Below are positions 1 through 10,735 of a DNA stretch of 64,000 nucleotides, one piece after another. The notes beneath the pieces were generated by a model. It searched no databases, was not told where the DNA came from, and was given only the letters and a program-made list of their open reading frames with translations. The DNA comes from Kalmusia sp. IMI 367209 (taxonomy: Eukaryota > Ascomycota > Dothideomycetes > Pleosporales > Didymosphaeriaceae), in assembly GCA_027946365.1 (NCBI GenBank), contig JAPEUQ010000020.1, positions 372,001 to 436,000 on the forward strand. The letters run 5' to 3'. Position numbers and translations under genes: made by a program. Positions within the stretch are counted from its first letter, which is position 1. Every line of letters begins with the position of its first letter.

Positions 1-227
1 AACTCGCGAAGTAAGTCTTCTCCCAAGCCAGCTCCCCAGCCATCGAGTTTGCCCACGTCTTCCTTGTCTGAAAAGACGGATGCATCGTGCAGCGTCTCAT
101 CCGCTTCTCTGTGGGACGCGTCTCTCGTTCCCCACGCCCACAGTGTCCATGCTAGCAGCGGCACAAATGTGAGACCGCCTACAATATACCCCGTCAGAAG
201 CCCCAAGACCAGTCCCCATGTGCCCAT
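1..227 (-). CDS. N-terminal part of a membrane protein gene, possibly an Nvj2/TEX2-type lipid-transfer protein (cut by window edge)
   Basis: Reading the minus strand from the ATG at 227, an open frame runs to the window edge (75 codons seen). It starts with a hydrophobic segment, MGTWGLVLGLLTGYIVGGLT followed by FVPLL and a second hydrophobic stretch, then an acidic region with FSDKEDVGK. A short membrane anchor containing a GGLTF-P-L core right after the start Met is typical, from memory, of fungal SMP-LTD/PH-domain proteins of the Nvj2/TEX2 family. These are ER-anchored and move lipids at contact sites. Only the anchor and linker are visible, so the SMP and PH domains cannot be confirmed. 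The next gene diverges from it, leaving about 1.3 kb of intergenic DNA. An unrelated single-pass protein is the main alternative. Confidence 0.5.
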   Translation of the reverse strand, partial: MGTWGLVLGLLTGYIVGGLTFVPLLAWTLWAWGTRDASHREADETLHDASVFSDKEDVGKLDGWGAGLGEDLLRE

Positions 228-1532
228 TCTTTATATTTGGAGCCAGCCCCTCTCAGACCAGCCCCGTGCCCTTCAAGCACCCTCTCCTAGTATGGAGCCC
301 ACTCCCAAGGTGCATCCCACTCCTGCCTTTCCTTCGCTGTCTTTCCCTTTGTCCTCTGATAGAGCAGCCCGCCCGGACGTTGTTGCTACAGGAAGCAGCA
401 TGCGCAAACGCGTGGAGCGATGACGGCGTGTTGACACGTTGGCGGGACGGGGGCGAGAGCGAGCGGCGCGGACGTGTCGGTGAGCTTCCTTGGATAGCAG
501 CAACGATGATGGCGGTAATCAGGCTAGGGTAGGTGTGCAGACGTCGGCCGGGGCCGGGCACGCTACACGTGAAGCTTGTAGCGATGATGCCGATGCTGTT
601 GGTCCGAACGTACAGGCAGGCCACTAAGCAGTCACGTGATCTGGCCCACATATTACTGTTCTAGGAAGGGTCGACGAGGGGTCGAATGCTGTGGGGGCAA
701 CGGATTCCTGAATCCGCGCATTGTGATTGGCCAGTTTATGTTTGGCCTAGAGTCATTAGCCAGCAGCGGGCATGAGCGGACCTTAGCGCCCCCACCAGCT
801 TCTACCCACTCGTCGCATGGAGCCTGTCTAGACCTACATACACGGTAGGGACTTGGTTCGCTTGGGTCGAGACGCGTCCCTGCAGGACCGCTCGATTCTT
901 TGTCCTCCTGTTGTTTCCCTGTGCCATGGCGTCGCTACACTAGAGGGCTAGGCTATCTGGCCACATGGCCGGCGGGTACCCCATGCCATCTTCGTTGCCT
1001 GAACACCAATCTTGAGCAGGCTAGCCGGCACCACACCAGATGAACCCTTTGATTCTGGTCACACAAGAAGACGCTGCACAGCTACATGCAAAGACGCCCA
1101 GCTGCAAGGCTGAAAGGATCGTCTTCCGGCGGCTCAGCCGCACCGGCGGCGCCCCACACCCCAGCACGCAGACTAGTTGGCTCCCACGAGCGCGGAGTTT
1201 CGTTCAACTGTTATAAGGCACAAAGCACAACTTCGCAGCCTCTTTGTGAGAGCCATACGAAGTACTCCGCGCGCGCACAGGAACAAAGACAGCAATCAAC
1301 CAGTATTAGCTGGGCCGCCTACAACTGCTGCTTCCCAAGAGTGGACCGTGTCCACGCGCCAGGTGAAAGAAACAACCTTTGAGGCAAAAATCATATTCTT
1401 CAGCACGTCTCTCCGCCCGCCAGCTCAAGGGCCAATAGGCAAACCCATTTCTCCTCCAGATAGGCACCTTCCTCGCTATGAATAGCGAAGTTTGTAAACC
1501 GCAGACACGCAACGCTCGTGTAAAACCACCCG
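228..1532. other. Intergenic region between divergent genes
   Basis: About 1.3 kb between the left-edge gene (minus) and the DUF7924 gene (plus). Short frames on both strands show no recognisable domain, splice pattern or RNA gene. The stretch presumably carries both promoters. Confidence 0.5.
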
Positions 1533-2975
1533 ATGTCTCAGCGCCAGACACCGTCTCAAGCACGGGCGCAGGTACGTGTAATTTTATATCTTGGAGCAGG
1601 GAGAGAATACCTTCTCAACAGGTACAGGGCTTTTGGCGACCAAGACCGAGAAATTAGAGCAGGCGGACCAGGTATGACAACCTTTGCCCACGCAGATCAG
1701 TCACTAACGCTTAGGTTCAAGCAGACGACGTTGCAACAGCCAAAGTTCGATCCTCCATACGCCTCGTTCCTCAAAGACTTCGTCGATCCGGTCGATCCGC
1801 ATACCCATCCCCATCCCGTCTCTCGTTTTGTTTCTGAGTGGCTTGAGTCTATTGGTCCGAGCCGAGAAAAGCGCTGCCGGTCAGAGAGCTGCCTACCTTA
1901 TCACCGTTCAGACAATACCCGCATTTCAAGACACCTCACAAGATCAGCACCAGAGATAGATTCCACACAAGACATCGATATGCTCAAAGTACCGCCGGCA
2001 CCATCTTTCACTGGGTTCCGTTCGGGTGCAGACACTGGATCCGTCATGTCTTTGGATTCTCCCGAATGTAGTACAGATCAATCGCGTCCTAAGAGTTCCG
2101 TCGGCGATCAGATGTACAGGATCAAGCTAGCTGCGAACAATGTCCACATGCAAAAACCTAACAACGGTGAATTTCCGGAAGACGTTGTTCGGCTTCTTGG
2201 CGACATACGCCAAGGTCATGATTTCCCAGACCCATCGTCAGATCAGTTCTGGCATAACGCGGGATTACATGCACTTGAGGACGGTGCTAGTGAATCTCAC
2301 GTAGTACACTACTTCCATCACGCGTTGTTCTCTCCACCTGTCTCGCCTCTACGTTCAAGCGTCGGACGGCAAATGATCAAGCAGAACGTTCCAAATTTTG
2401 TCCCCCTGGCAAAACTCAGTACTCCGGTTCCTGATTTGCTTTATGGATACGGACGCGGTGAAGCATTTTCTCCGCAGCAAGCTGTTACTATGTTATGCGA
2501 CAATATAACTTGGGCCAACAATGATGGACTGATGTTCCCCTTTCTCGTTGTTGAATTCAAGGGTGATGGTGGAAGCATGTACGCGGCGACGAACCAATGC
2601 CTCGGAGCTTCTGCTTCCTGTGTCAACATTACCGAACGCCTTAACCAGCGCCTGAAGTGCTGCAAGAGCGATGAGATTCAACGCATCAACAGCACTGTGT
2701 TTAGCATCGCTATGAATGGTTCAGAGGCACGAATCTACATCTCATGGAAGCATTCCGAGCTCGATTACCACGTGCAGAAAATCGATCATTTCTTGCTTCA
2801 AAAAACCGCGGATTACCTAGCGTTTCGACGATACGTTCAAAACATTCTCGACTGGGGAGCAAACGCACGCCTGGACGAGATCCGGAAAGCCTTGGATATC
2901 GTCGAAGCGGATACCAGGAAGGGAACTTCTAAGGCGGCGGCTACCAGTAACAAAAGGCAAAAGTTCTCCTCATAG
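1533..2975 (+). CDS. DUF7924-type fungal protein with PD-(D/E)XK nuclease-like signature
   Basis: An open frame of 480 aa. An N-terminal linker carries the phrases VSEWLESIG, KRCRSESCL and HLTRSAPEID, which recur in fungal proteins now labelled DUF7924. The C-terminal domain (about residues 215-450) has P300-D301, then E341-F342-K343 in the strand FPFLVVEFKGD, which fits the PD...(D/E)xK metal-binding pattern of restriction-endonuclease-fold enzymes. A Gln/Asn-containing helix (YAATNQCLGA) follows. The tail is basic (NKRQKFSS), so a nuclear site is possible. The first 60 codons are uncertain. A donor-like GTACGT at 1572 and a branch/acceptor (CTAACGCTTAG) ending at 1712 are visible, but splicing them puts an early stop in frame, so I kept the unspliced frame. 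Translation could also begin at a later Met. Nuclease activity is inferred and not shown for this family. Confidence 0.72.
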   Translation: MSQRQTPSQARAQVRVILYLGAGREYLLNRYRAFGDQDREIRAGGPGMTTFAHADQSLTLRFKQTTLQQPKFDPPYASFLKDFVDPVDPHTHPHPVSRFVSEWLESIGPSREKRCRSESCLPYHRSDNTRISRHLTRSAPEIDSTQDIDMLKVPPAPSFTGFRSGADTGSVMSLDSPECSTDQSRPKSSVGDQMYRIKLAANNVHMQKPNNGEFPEDVVRLLGDIRQGHDFPDPSSDQFWHNAGLHALEDGASESHVVHYFHHALFSPPVSPLRSSVGRQMIKQNVPNFVPLAKLSTPVPDLLYGYGRGEAFSPQQAVTMLCDNITWANNDGLMFPFLVVEFKGDGGSMYAATNQCLGASASCVNITERLNQRLKCCKSDEIQRINSTVFSIAMNGSEARIYISWKHSELDYHVQKIDHFLLQKTADYLAFRRYVQNILDWGANARLDEIRKALDIVEADTRKGTSKAAATSNKRQKFSS

Positions 2976-3431
2976 CGCCGAAGGAGCACCGAGTTTTGGG
3001 GTTGGGGTCGGGAGGGGTGTGAATCTACAGAGTTGAGCAAAGGCGGCTGTCCTGGAAGCAAGATGAGGATGAGGGTCGTGTGTATCGAACATGGGCCAGG
3101 CAACCGATCTCAATGTCAATCTTTCGTAACTACAAGACAAGCTTGGGGGACCACTGCACCGAAGCCGGGATCATCCCCGGGACAGGCGCCTGGCTGCGCT
3201 TGCCCGAGGACGAGCATTTGGGAATCGGCCAACCTCACCTAGTTATCGAGTCAGAGATATCATCACGTAATGCTTAATTTAATGTTTTGTGCTGACTAGA
3301 GACTCTTGTGAACCTACATGGTGATGGTAGCACCTGGGGCTAACAATGTCCAGATCCTCGCATGTGGTAGTGTATTCGAGTATCGGCCTCGGCCTGGGCT
3401 TGGTGTGAGTGCTCACGCTTGCAGGAGTATG
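2976..3431. other. Intergenic region between convergent genes
   Basis: About 450 bp between the 3' ends of the DUF7924 gene and the oxidoreductase gene. No gene or repeat was recognised. Confidence 0.5.
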
Positions 3432-5211
3432 TCAACCGGTACCATCTTCCTTGCCACGCTCGCGACAATGACGTATTCCCTTGCCATCCGCCATACCAAG
3501 TTTAAACCCACCCACACAAGCGTGTTGAAACAGGCCATCCGGATCGTACTTCTCGCTCGTATCCTGCAGAAACTTCAGATTGTCCTCGCCGTACCCTTGA
3601 AACGGCTTCTGCCAGCTTCCGCAATAGTTCATATACCGATAGCGATGCGCGGTCCCATTCGCCGCAGCGAAGGCATCAATCTGCTCGATGGCCTCTCGCG
3701 TCAGCTTCTCCACCAGGCCATCGTCTTGGCGCTTCGCCCAGTTGACGGTGAAGCTGACGAGGACGAGCGGCCCGTCTACGGTGTCGCGCAGACCCAGCGG
3801 ATTCGCATCGCCCTTGTGCATCCAGTCCGGCAGGATGGGCTGGAGGACGAGCGTCCAAGACATGCCTTCGATGCGTGCAAGCTTGATCGGAGCGATGGCG
3901 TTCTTGTAAGCATCGTGTGTTGCTTGTATAGTGGCAGGGTCGTTCTTGATTGTCGTCGTGGCAAACGTCTGGCGTCTGCCGGGTGGGTTGAGCGCGTTCA
4001 TCTCGTCGCATGCGTTGCTCAAGCTGCGCTCTTTGCAGGTGCTCCATAGACGCCAGAGAGGCTTGAAGGAAGACTTTTCCCAGCACGCCGGCCATTTCCG
4101 TGCGTTCTCGGGAGCTTTTGTGTATACGAGGTTTACTGCGATTGCCTGAACGCCAAGCTGCTGCAGGTAAGTAAAGCAAGCGATAGGGCCCGAAGCATGG
4201 TTGTCGTATCCAGCGCTAGGCTCATTTGGGTTCGCTCTGTTTACAAAGTCGTGGAATGCAAAAAGCACTTTGGCGGATTGCCCGGAAGGCATATAGAGGA
4301 AGCCGCTCCAGATGCTATCAGATGGGAAGCTACGAGCAGTGAAGCGTGTGACGACTCCGAAATTGTTTCCGCCTCCCTTGAGTGCACGCCACAAATCAGG
4401 GTTCGTAGTTGCGGATGCCGTCGCGATGGAGCCTGAGGCGAGGACGATCTCGTAGCTGAGGATGTTAGAACATACCAAGCCAAATCTCTGAGAAAAGAAG
4501 GAAACCCCGCCTGATCGATTTCGTATTTTAGCTTTTGACCGGAAAGCGGGTGACGGTGCTAGACTTGCCTCCCAACACTAAGCCGCCTACACCAACGGCG
4601 GAGTTCCTGCCACCAGCAACCGTGAGATGCTTCGCCTCTAAGACCTCATAAACCTTTCCCCATCTAGCGCCAGCTCCTATGGTCACACTTGACCCGTCCT
4701 CGGACGACGTCATATCAGAAAGGTGGCTCATGTCGATCAGCACACCGTCCTCGATGCTTGCAGAGCGCGCAACCGGAGAATGACCACCGCTACGGATGGC
4801 GAACAACCCGGCGGCGTCGGCATTCCCACCATCTAAATTATTCTTCTTTCGCTCATCGTATTCGCGTTTGAGGATCGTGATGGCGGTGCTGAGCTGGGCC
4901 GTCGTTCTGGGACGGATGATGCATGAGGGAACTACTTCACATTCTTGCTTGGCCCAGTGGGTGTTGATTGATTTTTCAAAAGCCTCGACATCAGTCGGCA
5001 GGATGGTGTTGTCAGGCAATGCTGACGAGAGGTCTTCGATAAGCCGCCTAGCGGCTTCTGATACCGGCCGATCTGCATTCGGCTCGCTGAGCTTGTTAGC
5101 ACTGGGCTGAGCCTGCGAAACTTGGCGCCGACGCACGGCGAATGCGACGATGGAGAGAGCAATGAAAAGGACAGTCGTTATGGTAGGTGGAGAGGACAAC
5201 GCGAATGCCAT
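3432..5211 (-). CDS. FAD-linked oxidoreductase, BBE/berberine-bridge family
   Basis: Two exons, 5211-4569 and 4510-3432, give a 573-aa protein. Residues 10-27 form a hydrophobic signal or anchor segment followed by RRR. The FAD-binding (PCMH-type) domain covers about residues 60-260. It includes IRSGGHSP, whose H144 is the usual 8-alpha-histidyl FAD attachment site, and GVGGLVLGGGVSFFSQRFGL. The substrate region follows, and a BBE-like C-terminus ends with DPDGLFQHACVGGFKLG. Such enzymes oxidise sugars, alcohols or secondary metabolites, and the substrate cannot be read from sequence. The only intron (4511-4568, 58 nt) starts with GCAAGT instead of GT. Splicing there restores the conserved GGG-V-S motif exactly, so it is a GC-AG intron. 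No biosynthetic cluster surrounds the gene. Confidence 0.9.
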
Positions 5212-7345
5212 GGTGGACTGAAGCGCGGTGACGGGTGGTGAGAAAGCGTATTAGGCGAGAGGGGGGCTTAGCTCTGGAATTACGCCCAATGGCCGCGCAG
5301 CCCCTGTGGCTTCAGCCACGAACACTGATTCCGTCTACCACCAACACGACGTTAGAAGACGTGCCTCTACGTTATATCTAGTACCGTGCGTAGAGGCTAA
5401 ATCGTAAATTTTAGCACGTAGAACTTATGCCAGGGCTCGACGAATACTTACGCTCCCAAATCGCAGCTCTCAACATCTCCGCGTCCCCGCAAAGCGGAGG
5501 CCATGGCTACCATGATTGTTTGAAATCTCTGGACAAGTTTCACGATAGCTCTCGCCAAGTTTTGTGACTCAATCAGATTGTTCTGGTGCACCTCGGTTCT
5601 CGGGAACATGCAAGGTGCAGCCCCTCGAAGAGATCAGGGTCAACCAGACAGCCTTCACTGCAGATATATATTCGAGAGGCAGGCCCGTACAGATATACGC
5701 TTCCAACAGAGACCTGGCTGTATAGAAAGGGGGGCAGAAGGCAATGATAATTAGCGCAAGACTGGTGCAAATTGCTATTGCGTGAGGAGAAAACTGCGCG
5801 GGCGTACCTTCTAATGCATCGAAGTATCTCTATCGCCAAACAAGCAATAGACGAGGAGGCCCAACAACGCCACGTAGAGCTAAACCACGCACTTCATGGG
5901 TTATATGGTGGTATTAGAGCTGGAGAGCGCAATAGACGCAGCTGGGGACCGCAGCGCGCAGGCAGTATAAGAAGGCCCACAGTGACTAGAGAGGCTTGAT
6001 AGAAGCGCTGCGCAGGCAAGACGACGAGATGGGAGAGTGTCATGCGAAGCTATAGACACCGTCATAAGGAACTGCATCAAGGAAGCGGCCCTGGGGGCTT
6101 ATCGGGGCCTTTCAAGTGAGCATTTCGTTGCGTCCTCAACAGTATCGTCATGGAGAGATAGGCCCAAGCACGAGCCCCCTCTCTCGCACGTCATTCTCAA
6201 AACCGTTGAGCAGGCGGCCTGCGGAAGCTCGAGAGGAAATGATGAGCAATCCATATCTCAAATCCCACGGCACACTGCCACCAGATTTCGACACAAGATA
6301 TCCAGCGGTTGAAGGAAAACGATAGTCTCGATACAAGCTCCGTCGCAGTCCGTCTCGTACGAGCCTCTGAAGCATGACGGCTAGAAGTCCGTCGAGGGAG
6401 AGCACAGCTATTGGTACTTGGTGTGGTACCGCGCCCACACAAACGAGGCGAGGAGCACTGACTCGCAACCAAATTCCTGGCATTCGCATGCCGTTCGTCA
6501 CCTCACCTCTGTCAGCTATTCACATGCCAGAAGGGCCAAGCACGAATATGCGTTTCTGTCCAGACGACGTTGTGCCCGTGATGGAAAGCCGGGCAAAATT
6601 GCCCAAAATGGCGGGCGTCAGCTAGCTCATCATGCTCGCGAGCCGTCCGCAAGGGCACGCTGGTGGTCGTGTCATAGAACTTGGTCCTGGTTCAACGGTA
6701 CTTAGCCTACCACTATATGATACGTAATCTTTCTATGGGCAGTTTGGGATGTGGTGCAGGGACTTCACGGGCGAAGGCACAAGGCAAAAGGGATGATACG
6801 AAAGCAATGCAAAAGAGATGATTTGAAAGCAGTGCAACAACTAGGTAATGAGAGCCAGAAAGGCGATTGTGTGCGTCACGAGAATTCAAGGAGGGTGAGT
6901 GAGCCCGCTGCTCTCGCCAAGAGGCGGCAGAGACGGATGGTTGGGTCCGCCCACGTCGATGGCTCTGGGAGAAAGGTGGCCATTGTAGTCCATGGTCGCT
7001 CTGAAACACCTCCATCCACAATGACTGACGTGCAAGAAATGGTTATTTTCCATGGTGATGATACAAGATTTCGAGTTGTATAATGGTGAGTTTCAAGGCC
7101 ATGGTGTCGCGCACTTATCATGTACGAGGCGGACACTGCAGACAAGGCTTTTTGCCCTGCAGCTACACGTGTGCCCATGTGTGGAATTGTGGCCGGGCCA
7201 TGAGAGTCTTGATAAAAGTGAGAGCTAGTCCTCTGTTGTGGGTGGAACCCATGTGGGGGGAGAACCGGTGAGGAGGATATTGGTTCGGGGAAAATCCGTG
7301 GGGGAGAGCTCAACGGCGGCTAGCAGCGGTTCTTTGCGGCGGTCC

Positions 7346-7434
7346 ACTTTGCACAGTGTGCGGGAGGGAATTTTGAATATTGGTTAGTCGACTTTTGCAA
7401 AGTGTGCGAGCGGGGAATCTTGAATTTTGGTTGG
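7346..7434. repeat. Two imperfect tandem copies of a ~45-bp unit
   Basis: Copies at about 7346-7387 and 7391-7434 share ACTTTGCA..GTGTGCG and then GGGAAT.TTGAAT.TTGGTT, with scattered substitutions. No function is suggested. Confidence 0.65.
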
Positions 7435-7755
7435 TTCCTTACTGTGTGTTGCTCTCGCTTAGATGGCAAAGAGCGTAGCGAGTACTGCCGCGCGTTGATT
7501 CGATGCGTGGGCGCGACTTGATTCGTCGTCAACCAGGGGCCGTGCGGTGTACCGTACCAGCGCCCGCACATTCCGGCAGCTTGGGCCGCAGCCGCATCGT
7601 CCAATATCTTCGTCCATGCGTGCTAGCGAAGACTATCGAGCATGCTTTGCTGTGCGATCCATGTTTCCATGGCTTGACTTACTTCCCGCGTGTACGTGTT
7701 CGCGTCATGGACACGCTCAGCACTCACCTCGGCCTCTGCAGTCTCACATGGCTTG

Positions 7756-7884
7756 GAGTGAAGGAGTGAAGTAGTGAAGGAGTGAAGTAGTGAAGGATTG
7801 AAGTAGTGAAGGATTGAAGTAGTGAAGGATTGAAGTAGTGAAGGATTGAAGTAGTGAAAGAGTGAAGGAGTGAAAGGAGTGAAA
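7756..7884. repeat. Minisatellite, 16-bp unit
   Basis: The unit TGAAGTAGTGAAGGAT repeats in tandem about four times in the core (about 7785-7850). Variant units (GAGTGAAGGAGTGAAG and similar) lie on both sides. The array is purine-rich on this strand and almost free of C. It lies in the gene-poor gap before the DUF2841-like gene. Confidence 0.9.
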
Positions 7885-8642
7885 ATAGAGAAGGGTAAAG
7901 GCAGGCGCATCCGCGAGCTACGTTTCTATAGACAGAAAATAGACCTACATACGCTCTGTTCTCGTGCTGAAATGGCTGCTAACACCATGACTTCGCAGCC
8001 CAGCCCGCTACGGCGCACCTCGAGTTGGCTGGTACGATGCACTTGCACGCCGTCTTCAGTTGCCTCGCCCAGTTACCCCCTCGGCGGGAACATAGCTCAT
8101 CAACCTGATACGTGGTAATTCCGCATCCAGAACCGTAGACTCCGTAGGTCACGTAACGAATCGGCTGCAGCAACCATGAACTCACCAATGCAAGGACCAA
8201 CATGTGATTATCTTGATCAGCTCCAGCTCGTCGGATCCTCTGCTCGCGATCCTCGTTGACGTCTCTGCGTAATCCTTTTCGCCCAACGCTCCACCCGGCC
8301 TGCACCATCTGCATCATGTGAAGCCCACAATACCGTCTGCCGTCTTGGCTGAGGGGACACATGAACGCCATATCTTTGTTGCTGCCACGTCGAGCAGTGC
8401 ATTGCAAAGAGCTTACGAGACATGACATCAACACTGGGTTCCCAGCTACATGTCTCCCCATACAACGTACCATTCATGGCCATTTGCCTGCTCAACGATG
8501 GAAAAATCGATACCCGACTCCCAAACTACGAGAACATTTGGTCAATCAAAAATCAAGATACACTTCAATGGGCCCACTGAAATTGCACCTCTACACTATC
8601 GATATACGCGTCATATCAACCACACATCTACACTTGAGTGTC

Positions 8643-8649
8643 TATATAA
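8643..8649 (+). promoter_or_regulatory. TATA box of the DUF2841-like gene
   Basis: TATATAA lies 59 bp upstream of the chosen ATG at 8708. It supports that start over the in-frame codons further upstream, which lie before the TATA element. Confidence 0.5.
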
Positions 8650-8707
8650 TACTCAGCCCATACAGGAGACAAATTCAAGTCAACGAACGGCAGACCAGTC
8701 CACTATC

Positions 8708-10735
8708 ATGGCAGACATCTACTTCGAAGAAGCCAACCACCAACAAGGCCTCATTGCCGCCCCCCAACAGGGTGATCCGCCCGCTCCTCTCCCTGCCGCC
8801 AGACGCAATCGCGAGCGGGCACCGCGGCCCAAACGTTTCGTCATCCGTGACCAGGAATGGTTGATGACCTTTTACCGTGCCCGGGTGAAAGTCCTCACCG
8901 TCCATGTCCTGGGCCACATTGTCCAGGCCTGGATCATGGACCTCTTTCGAAACCCGCCGATAGAATACAGGGGTGGGAATGGCTTGAATAGGCACAACAT
9001 GCCTTGGTGGCCTCGCAACATCGCGTACATGCATCCTTTCGATCTCCTGGGCAAAGGTACGTGCAAATCCTCTCCATCTCTACTGCTTACCTCGACTCAC
9101 ACCACACCAGATCTTGAGACCTTGGCCGTAAACATGTTGCTGCACGAACAATGGACCAGCCAGCGCATGATCAATCGACTCGCCATGATTTCCTTGAACC
9201 TCGTTCACCGAGGAAGGAGATCCGTTTTCCAGACAAAGAACGGCTATTGCAGGAGAGAACACGCTGTCGAGGTCCTCCACGACCTGTTCGGGGTCGCCCA
9301 AATCCGCGAGAACTGTATGTTCGGTCACGGTGACCCATACATCATCGTCGATTGGAAGTCCATCAAGGACAAACGAGACCACGCTCGGTGTCCCGAGCAT
9401 CCATGGGCAATCGACCTGTTTCGGGAACCGGCACTCGAATACCGGTATACCCGTCGTCGACGGCCTTCGAACGAGCATTTCGATCCTGCCGCCGGAGCCC
9501 TGTTCCAAGAGCAGCCAAATGGGCACGGCCCAGTCTATGCTCACGCCGAAGCGGTGCCCCAATGGCACCCAAATCCGCGTGACCTAGGCGCTCAACTGGA
9601 CGTGGCGCTTCCACCGACGCTTCCCCAACCCCCGCACGCTTTGAACCACGAGTTCATGCCGGACAACCATCTGGCAAATTACGCGCCGCAACCGGCCGTT
9701 CCCCAACCCCCACACGCTTTCAATTACGAGATTGTGCCAGACAACAATCTCGTCAACCACATGCCGCACCCTGCTGCTGTTCCTCATGCCCCGTATGCCT
9801 TCGATCACGGGTTTGTGCCAGACAACAACAACAATAACAACAACAACATGGCACAACCTGCTGTTCCTTATGCCCCGCACGACTTCAATCACAATGTCGT
9901 GCCAGAAAACAACTTCGCCAACTACGCCCCGGGCCCCGACGTTCCCCATCCCATGGGTGATAACCAATATGACCCCATGTTCGGGAACGGGCACGCACAT
10001 CCGACGCTTCCTGAAAATGATTTGTTCAATCAGCATGGCATGTTCATAGATGAGAACATGTTCCATCAAGTTGATATGATCAATCCGAATGGGTTGATCA
10101 ATCAGAACGAAATGAACAATCATGACGGAATGATCAATCAGGATGTCATGATGACTCTGGATGATGTGCTCGGTGCAGTTGACGCGAACGATGGCAATGG
10201 CATGAACGGTCATAACGGCATAATCAATGGCAATGGCATGGACCTTGACCACGGCATGATCGATCAAGATAACATGTCCAACGACATTGACATGTTCATT
10301 CAAGAGGGCTTGCCCCATCAAGATGGCCAGCTCAATGAAGATGACCAGCTTGATCTTGATGGCTCGCTCAACCAAGATGACCAGCTCAATGAAGCTGAGC
10401 AGCTTGATCTTGAGGACGTGCTCAATCAAGATGGCTTGCCCAATCAAGATGGCCAGCTCAATGAGCTTGATCTTGATGACTGGCTCAAACAAGAGGGCTT
10501 GCTCAATCAAGATGGCCAGCCCAATGAAGCTGACCAGCCCAATCAAGCTGGCCAGCTCAATCTTGGTGACTTGGGCGATCTTGATGGCAACATCACTCTT
10601 GATGACTTCAGTCTTCATGACTTGATCGATTATGATGTTCACTCGGGCGCCAACCAGGGAGACTTGTCGTTCTTGTATATGTACCCGCAATACGAGGTGC
10701 CCAACTCGGGCTCTCAGCACAATACAAACGGCTAG
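8708..10735 (+). CDS. DUF2841/YDR124W-like domain protein with long N/Q/D-rich repeat tail
   Basis: Exons 8708-9056 and 9111-10735 give 657 aa. The 54-nt intron (GTACGT...ACCAG) is a multiple of three with no stop, so retention would only insert 18 residues. The N-terminal domain (about residues 50-230) has QAWIMDLFRNPPIEYR, then MPWWPRNIAY..P..LLGK and a leucine-rich helix. This matches the remembered pattern KAWIK.IEP..Q..YP..WWP..V.H.EPDHL.K of the DUF2841 / YDR124W-like helical-bundle family, although the EPDHL core is degraded. A second WAIDLFREPALEYRY motif near residue 220 suggests a partial internal repeat. Residues about 290-430 are a Pro/His/Asn repeat (blocks like VPQPPHAFNY.IVPDNN, plus an Asn run). 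The last 220 residues are built from LNQDGQ / LDLDG / MINQDG-like units and are strongly acidic. The function is unknown, and a nuclear or condensate role is only a guess. Confidence 0.7.
   Translation: MADIYFEEANHQQGLIAAPQQGDPPAPLPAARRNRERAPRPKRFVIRDQEWLMTFYRARVKVLTVHVLGHIVQAWIMDLFRNPPIEYRGGNGLNRHNMPWWPRNIAYMHPFDLLGKGTCKSSPSLLLTSTHTTPDLETLAVNMLLHEQWTSQRMINRLAMISLNLVHRGRRSVFQTKNGYCRREHAVEVLHDLFGVAQIRENCMFGHGDPYIIVDWKSIKDKRDHARCPEHPWAIDLFREPALEYRYTRRRRPSNEHFDPAAGALFQEQPNGHGPVYAHAEAVPQWHPNPRDLGAQLDVALPPTLPQPPHALNHEFMPDNHLANYAPQPAVPQPPHAFNYEIVPDNNLVNHMPHPAAVPHAPYAFDHGFVPDNNNNNNNNMAQPAVPYAPHDFNHNVVPENNFANYAPGPDVPHPMGDNQYDPMFGNGHAHPTLPENDLFNQHGMFIDENMFHQVDMINPNGLINQNEMNNHDGMINQDVMMTLDDVLGAVDANDGNGMNGHNGIINGNGMDLDHGMIDQDNMSNDIDMFIQEGLPHQDGQLNEDDQLDLDGSLNQDDQLNEAEQLDLEDVLNQDGLPNQDGQLNELDLDDWLKQEGLLNQDGQPNEADQPNQAGQLNLGDLGDLDGNITLDDFSLHDLIDYDVHSGANQGDLSFLYMYPQYEVPNSGSQHNTNG

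Larger units (their letters stand above)
5212..8642. other. Gene-poor region
   Basis: About 3.4 kb without a gene I can support. Short frames on both strands lack domains or consistent splice sites. A few coding-looking scraps (for example plus-strand 6116-6325) stop or shift quickly and may be remains of decayed genes. Two small tandem repeats are listed separately. Confidence 0.45.

Noticed and set aside
3318..4049. 243-codon plus-strand frame
   Set aside because: It is the complement of the FAD oxidoreductase exon 2, which has clear family motifs on the minus strand.
7979..8473. 164-codon minus-strand frame
   Set aside because: No recognised motif, signal peptide or splice support. It overlaps the likely upstream region of the DUF2841-like gene.
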